Shown piece by piece: positions 53,115-61,971 of a DNA stretch of 64,000 bases. The notes below the pieces were generated by a model. It searched no databases. It was given only the letters and a program-made list of their open reading frames with translations, and was not told the origin of the DNA. A program made the translations under genes and the position numbers. This stretch comes from an uncultured Clostridia bacterium (GTDB taxonomy: Bacteria > Bacillota > Clostridia > TANB77 > CAG-508), in NCBI GenBank assembly GCA_934122085.1, contig CAKOVS010000006.1:1-64000 (forward strand), in the 5' to 3' direction. The number at the start of each line of letters is the position of its first letter. The stretch's first letter is position 1.

Positions 53115-53143
53115 ATTATACATCGTTTTACATAAAATGTCAA
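53115..53143 (-). promoter_or_regulatory. Promoter for the 123-aa gene
   Basis: Minus strand: TTGACA (53143-53138), 17-nt spacer, TATAAT (53120-53115). A perfect consensus pair, back to back with the toxin promoter at 53164. Confidence 0.8.
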
Positions 53144-53163
53144 ATTATGTAAGACGAAATTTG

Positions 53164-53192
53164 TTGACAAAATCTAGGGATGAATATATATT
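53164..53192 (+). promoter_or_regulatory. Promoter of the type I toxin mRNA (RNA I)
   Basis: TTGACA (53164-53169), 17-nt spacer, TATATT (53187-53192); predicted start near 53199. The 5' leader can fold CCTTT-CGCCA-AAAGG (about 53201-53215) just ahead of the ribosome site, as in par-type toxin mRNAs. Confidence 0.8.
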
Positions 53193-53224
53193 AAATATGC
53201 CTTTCGCCAAAAGGTAGAAGGGAG

Positions 53225-53246
53225 GTGTTATTATTTTGCACGATTT
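53225..53246 (+). repeat. Direct repeat DRa at the toxin start
   Basis: This 22-base copy spans the ribosome site end and start codon of the toxin. It differs from DRb (53347-53366) only by two extra T residues. Confidence 0.85.
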
Positions 53247-53304
53247 AATGGACTTGCTAAAACTTATATTGATTTACTACATAGTAAAGCTTTTGAGTAA
53301 ATAG
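53236..53304 (+). CDS. Fst/Ldr-like hydrophobic toxin peptide (22 aa)
   Basis: Read from TTG at 53236, with GGAGGTG 8 bases upstream, the peptide is MHDLMDLLKLIL followed by IYYIVKLLSK. It is a single short hydrophobic helix with charged ends, opening with the same M-x-D-L-M-x-L pattern as Fst of plasmid pAD1. An ATG at 53248 is possible but has poorer spacing. Members insert in the membrane and halt growth when unbalanced. The layout around it (see antisense RNA, repeats, terminator) is that of a type I toxin-antitoxin. The coding frame is too short to score by codon use, so the case rests on architecture. Confidence 0.75.
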   Translation: MHDLMDLLKLILIYYIVKLLSK

Positions 53305-53311
53305 CAAAAAG

Positions 53312-53346
53312 AAAAGACTAAGAATTGGAGGTTCTTAGTCTTTTTT
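53312..53346. terminator. Bidirectional terminator shared by RNA I and RNA II
   Basis: Perfect 13-bp stem AAAAGACTAAGAA / TTCTTAGTCTTTT with T6 on the plus side and a TCTTTTCTTTTT-like tract on the minus side. Confidence 0.88.
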
Positions 53347-53366
53347 GTGTTATTATTGCACGATTT
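53347..53366 (+). repeat. Direct repeat DRb
   Basis: GTGTTATTATTGCACGATTT, copied from the toxin start (DRa) to the far side of the terminator, inside the antisense RNA gene. Confidence 0.85.
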
Positions 53367-53386
53367 GTTTTGCAATTGCTATTATT

Positions 53387-53415
53387 ATATTAGCATAATT
53401 ATAAAAAAATGTCAA
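53387..53415 (-). promoter_or_regulatory. Promoter of the antisense RNA
   Basis: Minus strand: TTGACA (53415-53410), 17-nt spacer ending TGC (extended -10), TAATAT (53392-53387). A perfect TATAAT also lies 3 bases further downstream. Confidence 0.75.
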
Positions 53416-53548
53416 TGGTAAGAAAATTGTTTTAAAATACCAAATTGTACTGACCTCCCAGTATAATCAAAAAATATTTAAAAAATGGTATAAATATATA
53501 AGGTTTTCAAACGAACCTAAAACAAAATTAAGAAAATAAGGAAAAAGA

Positions 53549-55228
53549 ATGGAAAGATTATATAAATATATAGAAATAACAGATTTAAAAGATATGCTAA
53601 AAAAGTCAGGAGAAAAATATGGTGAAAAAATAGCATATAAAATAAGACAAGAAAATGAATATAAAGAAATTACACATAGTGAAGTAAGGAAAATGGTTGA
53701 TGGGCTTGGAACAAAATTGATAGATATGGGATTAAAAGATAAAAGAATAGCTGTAATAGGTGAAAATAGATATGAATGGGAAATAGCGTATTTATCAATA
53801 GTTTGTGGGACAGGAACAGTAGTACCATTAGACAAATCATTACCAGAAAATGAATTAGAAAGTTTAATTGAAAGATCAAAAGCAGAAGCAATAATATGTT
53901 CACAAAAATATGTCGAAATATTAAAAAAGACAAAATTAAAATATATCATTTCAATGGATTTAGAAAATGATAATGATGGAATCATATCACAAAAAAGACT
54001 TATATCAGAAGGAATACAACTAGTAAAATCTGGAGATACAAGTTTTACAAATGCAAAAATTGATAATGAAAAAATGAATATAATGTTATTTACATCTGGA
54101 ACAACATCAATATCAAAAGCAGTGGCACTTTCACATAAAAATATATGTTCAAATTTAATGGATATATCATCAATATTAGATGTAAATTCATCAGATGTGT
54201 TTTTATCATTTTTACCATTACATCATGTATTTGAATGTACAGTTGGATTTTTATTTTCATTATATGTTGGAGCTGAGACAGTATTTTGTGATGGAATTAG
54301 ACATATTCCTGAAAACTTAGCAGAATATAAAGTTTCTGTAATGGCATCTGTTCCAGCAATATATGAAAGATTATTCAAAATAATAAAAAAGCACTTAGAA
54401 AAACAAGGAAAAGTTGAACAAATACTTAAAGATGAAGAAAAATATAAAGATTCAAGTATGGAAAAGAAAAAAGAAGTATTTAAAGAAATACATGATTTGC
54501 TTGGAGGAAATATGAAACTATTTATAAGTGGTGCTGCAAGTTTAGAACCAAGTATTGAAGAAAAATTTAGAAGGCTTGGATTTAATATGGTTCAAGGATA
54601 TGGATTAACAGAAACATCACCAGTTGTTGCAATAGGAAATAAAAAATATCATAAAACAGGATCTATTGGAAAATGTGTTCCAAGTGATGAAGTAAAATTA
54701 TTAGATATAAATAAAGACGGAATTGGAGAATTAGCAGTAAAAGGACCTAATGTAATGCTTGAATATTATGAAAATAAAGAAGCAACAGAAAAAGTATTAA
54801 AAGAGGGATGGTTTCAAACTGGTGATTTAGCAAGAATTGATGAAGATGGTTATATATTTATTTGTGGAAGAAAGAAAAGTGTAATTGTATTAAAAAATGG
54901 TAAAAATATTTTCCCAGAAGAAATGGAAACATTAATTAATAAAGAAGATGGTGTAGAAGAATCATTTATTTTTGGAAAGCCAATTTCAAAAGATCCAAAT
55001 GATATAAAGATTTTTGTAAAAATTGTTTATAACAAAGAAAGTTTTGAAGGAAAAACAGAAAATGAAATAAATGAATATTTTAATGAAAAAATAAAATCAA
55101 TAAATAAAACAATGCCACATTATAAAGCAATTAGAGGAATTATTATTTCGGATAAACCATTAATAAAAACTACAACAAATAAAATTAAAAGAGAAAAAAA
55201 TCTAGAACAAATAATGAAGGAGTTATAA
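53549..55228 (+). CDS. AMP-forming acyl-CoA/acyl-ACP synthetase
   Basis: A 559-aa member of the ANL adenylating superfamily. The P-loop is FTSGTTSISK (181-190), then GYGLTETSP (about 351-359), TGDLARIDEDGYIFICGRKKSVIV (about 428-451) and the C-terminal lysine region TTNKIKRE. It activates fatty acids as acyl-AMP and passes them to CoA or ACP. Because it heads the fatty-acid operon, an acyl-ACP synthetase that feeds exogenous fatty acids into elongation is a reasonable inference. Its stop codon overlaps birA by one base. A possible -10 (TATAAT, 53462-53467) with a TACTG/CAGTA inverted repeat lies upstream. Confidence 0.88.
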   Translation: MERLYKYIEITDLKDMLKKSGEKYGEKIAYKIRQENEYKEITHSEVRKMVDGLGTKLIDMGLKDKRIAVIGENRYEWEIAYLSIVCGTGTVVPLDKSLPENELESLIERSKAEAIICSQKYVEILKKTKLKYIISMDLENDNDGIISQKRLISEGIQLVKSGDTSFTNAKIDNEKMNIMLFTSGTTSISKAVALSHKNICSNLMDISSILDVNSSDVFLSFLPLHHVFECTVGFLFSLYVGAETVFCDGIRHIPENLAEYKVSVMASVPAIYERLFKIIKKHLEKQGKVEQILKDEEKYKDSSMEKKKEVFKEIHDLLGGNMKLFISGAASLEPSIEEKFRRLGFNMVQGYGLTETSPVVAIGNKKYHKTGSIGKCVPSDEVKLLDINKDGIGELAVKGPNVMLEYYENKEATEKVLKEGWFQTGDLARIDEDGYIFICGRKKSVIVLKNGKNIFPEEMETLINKEDGVEESFIFGKPISKDPNDIKIFVKIVYNKESFEGKTENEINEYFNEKIKSINKTMPHYKAIRGIIISDKPLIKTTTNKIKREKNLEQIMKEL

Positions 55229-55791
55229 TGACAACACAAATTTTAGGTAATGTATTTGAACATTATGAAGAAATTGACTCTACACAAATAGAAATACATA
55301 GAAGAATAGAAAAATGTAAAACACAAAATGGAACAATTATAATGGCAGATAGACAAACAAATGGAAAAGGAACACATGGTAGAGTTTGGCATACAGGTAA
55401 TGAAAATAATATTGCATTTTCATTTTATATTGAAACAGAATGTGATCCACAAAAACTTGAAGGTATAACAATAGAAATTGCACAAATATTAATACAAATT
55501 TTTGAAGAAAAATATGGAATAAATCTTCAAATAAAAGCTCCAAATGATCTTTATTATAATGGAAAAAAAGTTGGGGGAATATTAACAGAATCTAAAATTG
55601 TTGGACAGAAAACAAAATATATAGTTGTAGGAATAGGCATAAATACTAATAGTAAGAATTTTAGTGATGATATAAAAAATATTGCAACATCAATTAAAAA
55701 AGAATTTAACATAGATGTTGATAATTTATTTATTGTAAATGAATTTTGCAAAATATTTGAAAAAAGATTAATGAAAAGGATAGAAGAATAA
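55228..55791 (+). CDS. birA: Biotin-[acetyl-CoA-carboxylase] ligase
   Basis: 187 aa with the catalytic domain only; the N-terminal DNA-binding HTH of bifunctional BirA is absent (class I, or group I, ligase). The biotin/ATP loop is TNGKGTHGRVWH, followed by PNDLYYNGKKVGGILTES, VVGIGINTN and a short C-terminal part. It biotinylates the lysine of AccB, encoded further down the same operon. ATG overlaps the previous stop by one base and its own stop is 1 base from fabD, indicating tight co-translation. Confidence 0.93.
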   Translation: MTTQILGNVFEHYEEIDSTQIEIHRRIEKCKTQNGTIIMADRQTNGKGTHGRVWHTGNENNIAFSFYIETECDPQKLEGITIEIAQILIQIFEEKYGINLQIKAPNDLYYNGKKVGGILTESKIVGQKTKYIVVGIGINTNSKNFSDDIKNIATSIKKEFNIDVDNLFIVNEFCKIFEKRLMKRIEE

Positions 55792-55792
55792 T

Positions 55793-56734
55793 ATGAAAAT
55801 AGGATTTTTGTTCCCAGGTCAAGGTTCACAATATGTTGGAATGGGAAAAGATTTATATGAGAAATATGATGAAGTTAGAAATATATATGATAGAGTAGAA
55901 AGTTTGACAGGAGTAAATGTGAAAAAGATATCATTTGAAGGTCCTGAAGAAGAATTAAATCAAACTAAAAATACTCAACTTTGTATTTTAACAATGAGTT
56001 TAGCAATATTAGAAATACTTAATAAAAATGGAGTCAAAGCAGAAATATCAGCAGGTTTAAGCCTTGGTGAATATTCTGCACTAATATATAGTGGGATATT
56101 AAATTTTGAAGATGGAGTAAAACTAGTTCAAAAACGTGGAGAATATATGCAAAATTTAGTTCCAGATGGTGAATGGCTAATGTCAGCTATACTTGGAATG
56201 GGAGAAAATGAAGTTGAAGAAGTATGTTCAAAAGTTCAAAATGGATTTGCAGTACCAGTAAATTTTAATTGCCCAGGTCAAATTGTAATTTCAGGTGATA
56301 AAGATGGAATAAAAGAAGCAGAAATTATAGCTAAACAATATGGTGCTAGAAGAGTTATTGAATTGAAAACATCAGGTCCTTTTCATACTATAAAATTACA
56401 AAAAGCATCTGATGAATTAAGAAAAGAATTAGATAAAATAAAATTTAATAATGGAGATTCAAAAGTTATTAAAAATATAGATGCAGAAGTTTATACAGAA
56501 AATGATGATATGAAAGATATTTTAGCAAAACATATAATAAGTCCAGTAAGATTTTCAAAGAGTTTGGAGAATATGATTAAACTTGGTGTTGATACTTTTA
56601 TTGAAATAGGACCAGGTAAGACATTGTCTGGATTTGCTAAAAAGATTAAAACAGATAAAGAGATTAGGATTTTTAATGTGACAGATGTGGAAACATTGGA
56701 AAATATATTATATCAAGTATTGGAAAAGAATTAA
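55793..56734 (+). CDS. fabD: Malonyl-CoA:ACP transacylase
   Basis: 313 aa. The start LFPGQGSQYVGMGKDLYE, the nucleophile motif GLSLGEYSAL (Ser about 90), and later PGQIVISGD and SGPFHT (catalytic His) are all present. It loads malonyl groups onto ACP for chain extension. The gene is placed directly before fabG as usual in Firmicutes. Confidence 0.96.
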   Translation: MKIGFLFPGQGSQYVGMGKDLYEKYDEVRNIYDRVESLTGVNVKKISFEGPEEELNQTKNTQLCILTMSLAILEILNKNGVKAEISAGLSLGEYSALIYSGILNFEDGVKLVQKRGEYMQNLVPDGEWLMSAILGMGENEVEEVCSKVQNGFAVPVNFNCPGQIVISGDKDGIKEAEIIAKQYGARRVIELKTSGPFHTIKLQKASDELRKELDKIKFNNGDSKVIKNIDAEVYTENDDMKDILAKHIISPVRFSKSLENMIKLGVDTFIEIGPGKTLSGFAKKIKTDKEIRIFNVTDVETLENILYQVLEKN

Positions 56735-56770
56735 ATTGTAATTATTTTTCAATAAGAAAGGTGGAAGAAA

Positions 56771-57505
56771 ATGGAGAAATATGCATTAATAACAGGTGCA
56801 ACAAGAGGAATAGGCAAACAAATAGCAATAACATTAGCAAAACAAGGCTATAATATTGCATTAAATTATAGAAAAGAAAATGAAGAACTAGAAAATACTA
56901 AAAAAGAAATTGAAGAAATTGGAGTTCAAGTTCTAGCAGTAAAAGGTGATGTTACAAATTTTGAAGAATGTGAAAACTTTGTAAAACAAGTAATAGAAAG
57001 ATTTGGACAAATAGATGTATTAGTAAATAATGCAGGAATTACAAAAGATATGTTACTTATGAGAATGAAGAAAGAGGATTTTGAACAAGTAATAGATACT
57101 AATTTAGTTGGAACATTTAATGTTACAAAAAATGCAGTGCCATATATGATGAAAGCTCGTTCTGGAAGAATAATTAATATTTCATCTGTTGTTGGAATTT
57201 CAGGTAATGCAGGTCAAACAAATTATTCTGCATCAAAAGCAGGAATTATTGGATTTACAAAGAGTTTGGCTAAAGAAATTGCTTCTAGAAATATTTTAGT
57301 AAATGCTGTTGCTCCTGGTTTTATTGAAACAAATATGACTGATGTTTTAAAAGATGATGTTAAACAGGAAATTGCCAAAAATATTCCTTTGAAGAGAATG
57401 GGAACTGCTCAAGATGTTGCTAATGTTGTTAAGTTTTTAGCTTCTGATGATAGTTCTTATATTACTGGGCAAGTTATTAATGTTGATGGTGGTATGCTTA
57501 TGTAA
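56771..57505 (+). CDS. fabG: 3-oxoacyl-ACP reductase
   Basis: A 244-aa short-chain dehydrogenase. The NADPH loop TGATRGIGKQIA is at about 8-19, NNAGIT (about 87-92), catalytic Ser in INISSVVG, and Y-S-A-S-K (about 153-157), followed by VNAVAPGFIETNM. It reduces 3-oxoacyl-ACP to 3-hydroxyacyl-ACP. RBS AAAGGTGG. Codons in the second half drift to GTT/GCT/TCT more than in neighbours, without any break in the protein. Confidence 0.96.
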   Translation: MEKYALITGATRGIGKQIAITLAKQGYNIALNYRKENEELENTKKEIEEIGVQVLAVKGDVTNFEECENFVKQVIERFGQIDVLVNNAGITKDMLLMRMKKEDFEQVIDTNLVGTFNVTKNAVPYMMKARSGRIINISSVVGISGNAGQTNYSASKAGIIGFTKSLAKEIASRNILVNAVAPGFIETNMTDVLKDDVKQEIAKNIPLKRMGTAQDVANVVKFLASDDSSYITGQVINVDGGMLM

Positions 57506-57538
57506 TTTGAATAAGTGAAAAAAATAGGAGAGAATGAT

Positions 57539-58774
57539 ATGGAAAGAAGAGTAGTAATTACAGGACTTGGAGCAATAACTCCAATAGGAAAAGATGTAAA
57601 TGAATCATGGAATAGTATATTAAATAAAAAATGCGGAATTGATAATATTTCTTTATTTGATAATTCTACATTTAAAACAAAAGTAGATGCAGAAGTTAAA
57701 AATTATGAATCACAAGAATATTTTGATTTGAAACAATCAAAAAGATTAGATAGAAGTTCACAATTTGCAATTATAGCTTCAAGAGAAGCTTTTAAAGATA
57801 GTGGAATTACAAAAGAAAATACAGATTTTGAAAGAGTAGGAGTATTTGTAAGTTCAGGAATTGCAGGGCTAAGCACAATCCAAGAACAATGTACAATAAA
57901 TTGTACAAAAGGACATAATAGAATTTCACCAATGTTTATTCCAATGTCAATTGCAAATATGCCAGCAGGAAATGTTGCAATTGAATTAGGTGCAAAAGGG
58001 GAATCAATTTCAATACTTTCAGCTTGTGCATCATCAACACATGCAATAGGAGAAGCATATAAAACAATAAAATATGGTTCAGAAGATGTAATAGTAGCAG
58101 GTGGTTCAGAAGCATCAATATGTGAAATTGGAATTGCAGGATTTGAAAATATGAAAGCATTATCAAGTGCAACAGATATAACAAGAGCAAGTATTCCATT
58201 TGATAAAGAAAGAAGTGGATTTGTAATGGGAGAAGGTGCAGGGGTTTTAGTTTTAGAAGAACTAGAACATGCACAAAAAAGAGGTGCAAAAATATATGCT
58301 GAAATAATTGGATATGGTGCAACATCAGATGCTTATCATATAACATCACCAGCTCCTGATGGAGAAGGTGCAGCAAGAGCTATGACAAGAGCAATAGAAG
58401 ATGCAAAAATAAAACCAGAAGATATAAATTATATAAATGCACATGGAACTTCAACACATTTAAATGATTCTTGCGAAACAATGGCAATAAAAAAAGCATT
58501 AGGAGAATATAGCTCAAAAGTAATGATAAGTTCAACAAAAGGAAATACAGGTCATTTATTAGGAGCAGCAGGTGGAGTAGAAGCAATTTTCTGTACAAAA
58601 GCAATTGAACAAGGAAAAGTTCCACCAACTATTAATTATAAAGAAAAAGATGAAGAATGTGATTTAGATATAGTTCCAAATGAAGTAAGAAATGAAAAAA
58701 TAAATATTGTAATGTCAAACTCTTTAGGATTTGGAGGACATAATGCAAGTATTATTTTAAAAAAATATGAGTAA
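57539..58774 (+). CDS. fabF: 3-oxoacyl-ACP synthase II
   Basis: 411 aa from the ATG at 57539 (AGGAGAG upstream; the in-frame ATG/GTG at 57515 is too early for the family start RRVVITGLGAITP). The Cys-His-His triad is visible: SACASSTHAIG, NAHGTSTHLND and GNTGHLLGAAGG. It condenses malonyl-ACP with growing acyl-ACP. FabH, the usual initiating condensing enzyme, is not in this operon. Confidence 0.96.
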   Translation: MERRVVITGLGAITPIGKDVNESWNSILNKKCGIDNISLFDNSTFKTKVDAEVKNYESQEYFDLKQSKRLDRSSQFAIIASREAFKDSGITKENTDFERVGVFVSSGIAGLSTIQEQCTINCTKGHNRISPMFIPMSIANMPAGNVAIELGAKGESISILSACASSTHAIGEAYKTIKYGSEDVIVAGGSEASICEIGIAGFENMKALSSATDITRASIPFDKERSGFVMGEGAGVLVLEELEHAQKRGAKIYAEIIGYGATSDAYHITSPAPDGEGAARAMTRAIEDAKIKPEDINYINAHGTSTHLNDSCETMAIKKALGEYSSKVMISSTKGNTGHLLGAAGGVEAIFCTKAIEQGKVPPTINYKEKDEECDLDIVPNEVRNEKINIVMSNSLGFGGHNASIILKKYE

Positions 58775-58800
58775 TATTGCTGACAGAAAGGAATATAAAA

Positions 58801-59238
58801 ATGAATTATGAAGATATAAAAAAATTAATTGATGACATGGGAAATTCTAAATTAACAGAGATTTCAATAGATTTTCCAGATGGAACTAAAATTGGAATGA
58901 AAAAAGAAGTAAAAGTAGTTGAAAAAGTACAAGAAAAAAACATACAACATATTGAGCCAAAAGAAGTAAATGAAATTGTAGAAACAGAAACACAAGAAGA
59001 TAATTATAAAATTGTAAAATCACCAATGGTTGGAACATTTTATTTAAAACCAGATCCTAATTCAAATCCTTATGTAGAGATTGGAAAAAAAGTAAAAAAA
59101 GGTGATATTTTATGTATTATAGAAGCAATGAAATTGATGAATGAAATAGAATGTGAATTTGATGGTGAAATTGCAGAAATACTTGTTAAAGATGGAGAGA
59201 TGGTCGAATATGGAAAGCCATTATTTAAGATAAAATAA
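58801..59238 (+). CDS. accB: Biotin carboxyl carrier protein of acetyl-CoA carboxylase
   Basis: 145 aa from the ATG at 58801 (AAAGGA upstream; the TTG at 58777 is less likely). N-terminal helix, a Glu/Val-rich linker (about 40-72) and a biotinyl domain with KSPMVGTFYLKPDP and the biotin-acceptor site EAMKLMNE (Lys about 112). It carries CO2 between AccC and AccAD. Substrate of the birA product in the same operon. Confidence 0.95.
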   Translation: MNYEDIKKLIDDMGNSKLTEISIDFPDGTKIGMKKEVKVVEKVQEKNIQHIEPKEVNEIVETETQEDNYKIVKSPMVGTFYLKPDPNSNPYVEIGKKVKKGDILCIIEAMKLMNEIECEFDGEIAEILVKDGEMVEYGKPLFKIK

Positions 59239-59255
59239 AAGGAAGGAAAATAAAG

Positions 59256-59687
59256 ATGTTAAATAAAGAGCAAATAAAAGAAATAATACCACAAAGAGAA
59301 CCATTTTTAATGATAGATGAGGTAGAAGAATATATACCAGGAGAAAGTGCAGTAGCATATAAATATGTAAATGAAGAAGAATGGTATTTTAAAGGACATT
59401 TTCCTGGAAATCCAATAATGCCAGGTGTACTAATAACAGAAAGTTTAGCACAAGCTGGAGCAATTGCAATATTAAGTATGGATGAAAATAAAGGAAAAAA
59501 TGCTTTATTTGGTGGAATAGACAAAATGAAATTCAAAAAAATGGTTGTTCCAGGAGATAAGTTAAAATTAGAAGTAAAAATTATAAAAAGAAAAGGTCCA
59601 ATTGGAATTGGAGAAGCAATAGCCACAGTTGATGGTAAAATTGTAGCAAAAGGTGAATTAACATTTGCAGTAGTTGATAACAAATAA
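59256..59687 (+). CDS. fabZ: 3-hydroxyacyl-ACP dehydratase
   Basis: A 143-aa hot-dog-fold enzyme. The catalytic His and Glu lie in KGHFPGNPIMPGVLITESLAQ (about 48-67). It dehydrates 3-hydroxyacyl-ACP to trans-2-enoyl-ACP. No fabA or fabM is nearby, so how unsaturated acids are made is not visible here. RBS GGAAGG. Confidence 0.96.
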   Translation: MLNKEQIKEIIPQREPFLMIDEVEEYIPGESAVAYKYVNEEEWYFKGHFPGNPIMPGVLITESLAQAGAIAILSMDENKGKNALFGGIDKMKFKKMVVPGDKLKLEVKIIKRKGPIGIGEAIATVDGKIVAKGELTFAVVDNK

Positions 59688-59741
59688 AAAATTGTTAATA
59701 TGTGTGAACTTGAAACAATAGAGAAAAGGATGGAAATATAA

Positions 59742-61085
59742 ATGAACAAGATATTAATTGCAAATAGAGGAGAAATAGCAGTCAGAATAATAAGAGCATG
59801 TAAAGAAATGAATATAAAAACAGTAGCAGTATATTCAGAAATAGATAAAGATGCAATGCATACAAAACTTGCAGATGAAGCAATTTGTATAGGCCCAGCA
59901 AGCTCAAATAAAAGTTATTTGAATTTCAAAAACATAATAGAGGCAGCACATATTACAGGGGCAGATGGAATACATCCAGGTTTTGGATTTTTATCAGAAA
60001 ACAGCCAATTTGCAAAAATATGTGAAGAATCAAATATAAAATTCATAGGACCTAAATATCAAGTAATAGAATTATTAGGAAATAAATCAAATGCCAAAAA
60101 ATTAATGGAATCTGCAGGTGTTCCAGTAATACCAGGTTCAAAAGGAAGTGTTACAGGACTTACAGATGCAATAAAAACAGCTGAAAAAATAGGTTATCCT
60201 GTTATGTTAAAAGCAGCAGCTGGTGGTGGAGGAAAAGGAATACGTATTGCAAATAATTCTGAAGAACTAGAAAAAAATTATAATATAGTAAAACAAGAAG
60301 CAAAAATATCTTTTAATGATGATGAAATATATATGGAAAAATTCATAAAAAATCCTCGTCATGTAGAAATTCAAATATTAGCAGACGAACATGGAAATGT
60401 AATACATTTAGGAGAAAGAGATTGTTCAATTCAAAGAAGAAATCAAAAAGTATTAGAAGAAACACCATCAACAGCAATAGATGATAAATTAAGAAATAAA
60501 ATGGGAGAAGCGGCAGTAAAAGCAGCTAAAACTGCAGGATATACAAGTTGTGGAACAATAGAATTTTTAGTGGATAGTGATAAAAACTTTTATTTTATGG
60601 AAATGAATACAAGAATTCAAGTAGAACATCCAATAACAGAAGAAAGAACAGGTATAGACATAGTAAAAGAACAAATAAAAATAGCTGCAGGTGAAACATT
60701 AAAATTAAAACAAAAAGATGTTGAATTTAGAGGATATAGTATGGAATGTAGAATAAATGCAGAAAATCCTAGTAAGAATTTTATGCCATGTCCAGGAACA
60801 ATTACAGGATTAAACTTACCAGGAGGTAATGGTGTAAGGATAGATACAGCAATATATGAAGGATATGCAATTCCACCAACTTATGATTCAATGATAGCCA
60901 AAATAATAACACATGGAGATAGTAGAAATGAAGCAATTAGCAAAATGAAAAGAGCATTGGAAGAAACTGTAATTGAAGGTGTTGATACAAATATAGACTT
61001 TTTATTTAAAATAATTAAAAATCCAAACTTTATTAGAGGAAATTTTGATACTTCTTTTATTGAAAAAGAGATTTTAAAGAAATAA
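59742..61085 (+). CDS. accC: Acetyl-CoA carboxylase, biotin carboxylase subunit
   Basis: A 447-aa ATP-grasp enzyme: KILIANRGEIAVRIIRACKE at the N-terminus, the Gly-rich loop KAAAGGGGKGIRI (about 157-169), ERDCSIQRRNQKV, and catalytic MEMNTRIQVEH (about 286-296). It carboxylates biotin on AccB using ATP and bicarbonate. Confidence 0.97.
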   Translation: MNKILIANRGEIAVRIIRACKEMNIKTVAVYSEIDKDAMHTKLADEAICIGPASSNKSYLNFKNIIEAAHITGADGIHPGFGFLSENSQFAKICEESNIKFIGPKYQVIELLGNKSNAKKLMESAGVPVIPGSKGSVTGLTDAIKTAEKIGYPVMLKAAAGGGGKGIRIANNSEELEKNYNIVKQEAKISFNDDEIYMEKFIKNPRHVEIQILADEHGNVIHLGERDCSIQRRNQKVLEETPSTAIDDKLRNKMGEAAVKAAKTAGYTSCGTIEFLVDSDKNFYFMEMNTRIQVEHPITEERTGIDIVKEQIKIAAGETLKLKQKDVEFRGYSMECRINAENPSKNFMPCPGTITGLNLPGGNGVRIDTAIYEGYAIPPTYDSMIAKIITHGDSRNEAISKMKRALEETVIEGVDTNIDFLFKIIKNPNFIRGNFDTSFIEKEILKK

Positions 61086-61106
61086 TTTTATTGAAAGAGG
61101 TTAAAT

Positions 61107-61943
61107 ATGATAGTAGACAAAATAAAAAAAAGAGAACCTACTGCCAAAAGAAAAGAAAACAAAGTTGATATACCTGTTGGAAAATGGGTAAAATGTGATA
61201 AATGTAAAGAAATAATTTATAAAGAAATAGTCAGAGAAAACATGAATATTTGTCCTAATTGTGGTGGGTATTTTAGAATGCATATAAATAGAAGGCTTGA
61301 AAGTATAATTGATGAAGGAACATATCAAAAGTTTGATTTGAATATAGATACAACAAATCCATTAAACTTAGAAGATTACCCTAAAAAGATAAAAGCTTTA
61401 AGAGAAAAAACAGGATTGCAGGAAGCAGTAAGTGCAGGAAAAGGAAAAATAAATGGTGAAGATGTTGTAATATGTGTAATGGATAGTGGATTTTGGATGG
61501 GAAGTATGGGAGTAGTTGTTGGTGAAAAGATTACATATTCAATAGAAAAAGCAATAGAATTAAAACTTCCAATAATAATATTTTGCGTTTCTGGTGGTGC
61601 AAGAATGCAGGAAGGAATAATGTCATTAATGCAAATGGCAAAAACAACATCTGCTATATCTAAATTAAATGAAGCAGGATTATTATATATATCTGTTCTA
61701 ACAGATCCAACTTATGGAGGTGTAACAGCATCTTTTGCAAGTATAGCAGATATAATTTTAGCAGAACCAGGTGCAATGATAGGATTTGCTGGTCAAAGAG
61801 TTATTGAACAAACTATTGGAGAGAAATTACCAGAAGGATTTCAAACAGCAGAATTTTTATTAGAACATGGATTTATAGATAAAATTGTTGAAAGAAAAGA
61901 TTTGAAAAATACATTATCAAATCTAATACAATTAAATAAATAA
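61107..61943 (+). CDS. accD: Acetyl-CoA carboxylase, carboxyltransferase beta subunit
   Basis: 278 aa with the N-terminal four-cysteine zinc finger (CDKC at about 29-32 and CPNCGG at about 48-53). The crotonase-like carboxyltransferase core has MDSGFWMGSMGVVVGEKI, SGGARMQEG (oxyanion loop), DPTYGGVTASFA and PGAMIGFAGQRVIEQT. It forms the A2B2 carboxyltransferase with AccA, encoded next. Confidence 0.96.
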   Translation: MIVDKIKKREPTAKRKENKVDIPVGKWVKCDKCKEIIYKEIVRENMNICPNCGGYFRMHINRRLESIIDEGTYQKFDLNIDTTNPLNLEDYPKKIKALREKTGLQEAVSAGKGKINGEDVVICVMDSGFWMGSMGVVVGEKITYSIEKAIELKLPIIIFCVSGGARMQEGIMSLMQMAKTTSAISKLNEAGLLYISVLTDPTYGGVTASFASIADIILAEPGAMIGFAGQRVIEQTIGEKLPEGFQTAEFLLEHGFIDKIVERKDLKNTLSNLIQLNK

Positions 61944-61971
61944 TATATATAATAAAGGAAGGGAAGATAAA

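Larger units (their letters stand above)
53312..53380 (-). ncRNA. Antisense antitoxin RNA (RNA II) of the par-like locus
   Basis: Predicted from a minus-strand promoter at 53415-53387 to the shared terminator, about 65-70 nt, the size of pAD1 RNA II. Its 5' part is the complement of DRb. Since DRb nearly equals DRa, RNA II can pair with the toxin mRNA over its start codon as well as over the terminator loop. Confidence 0.7.
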
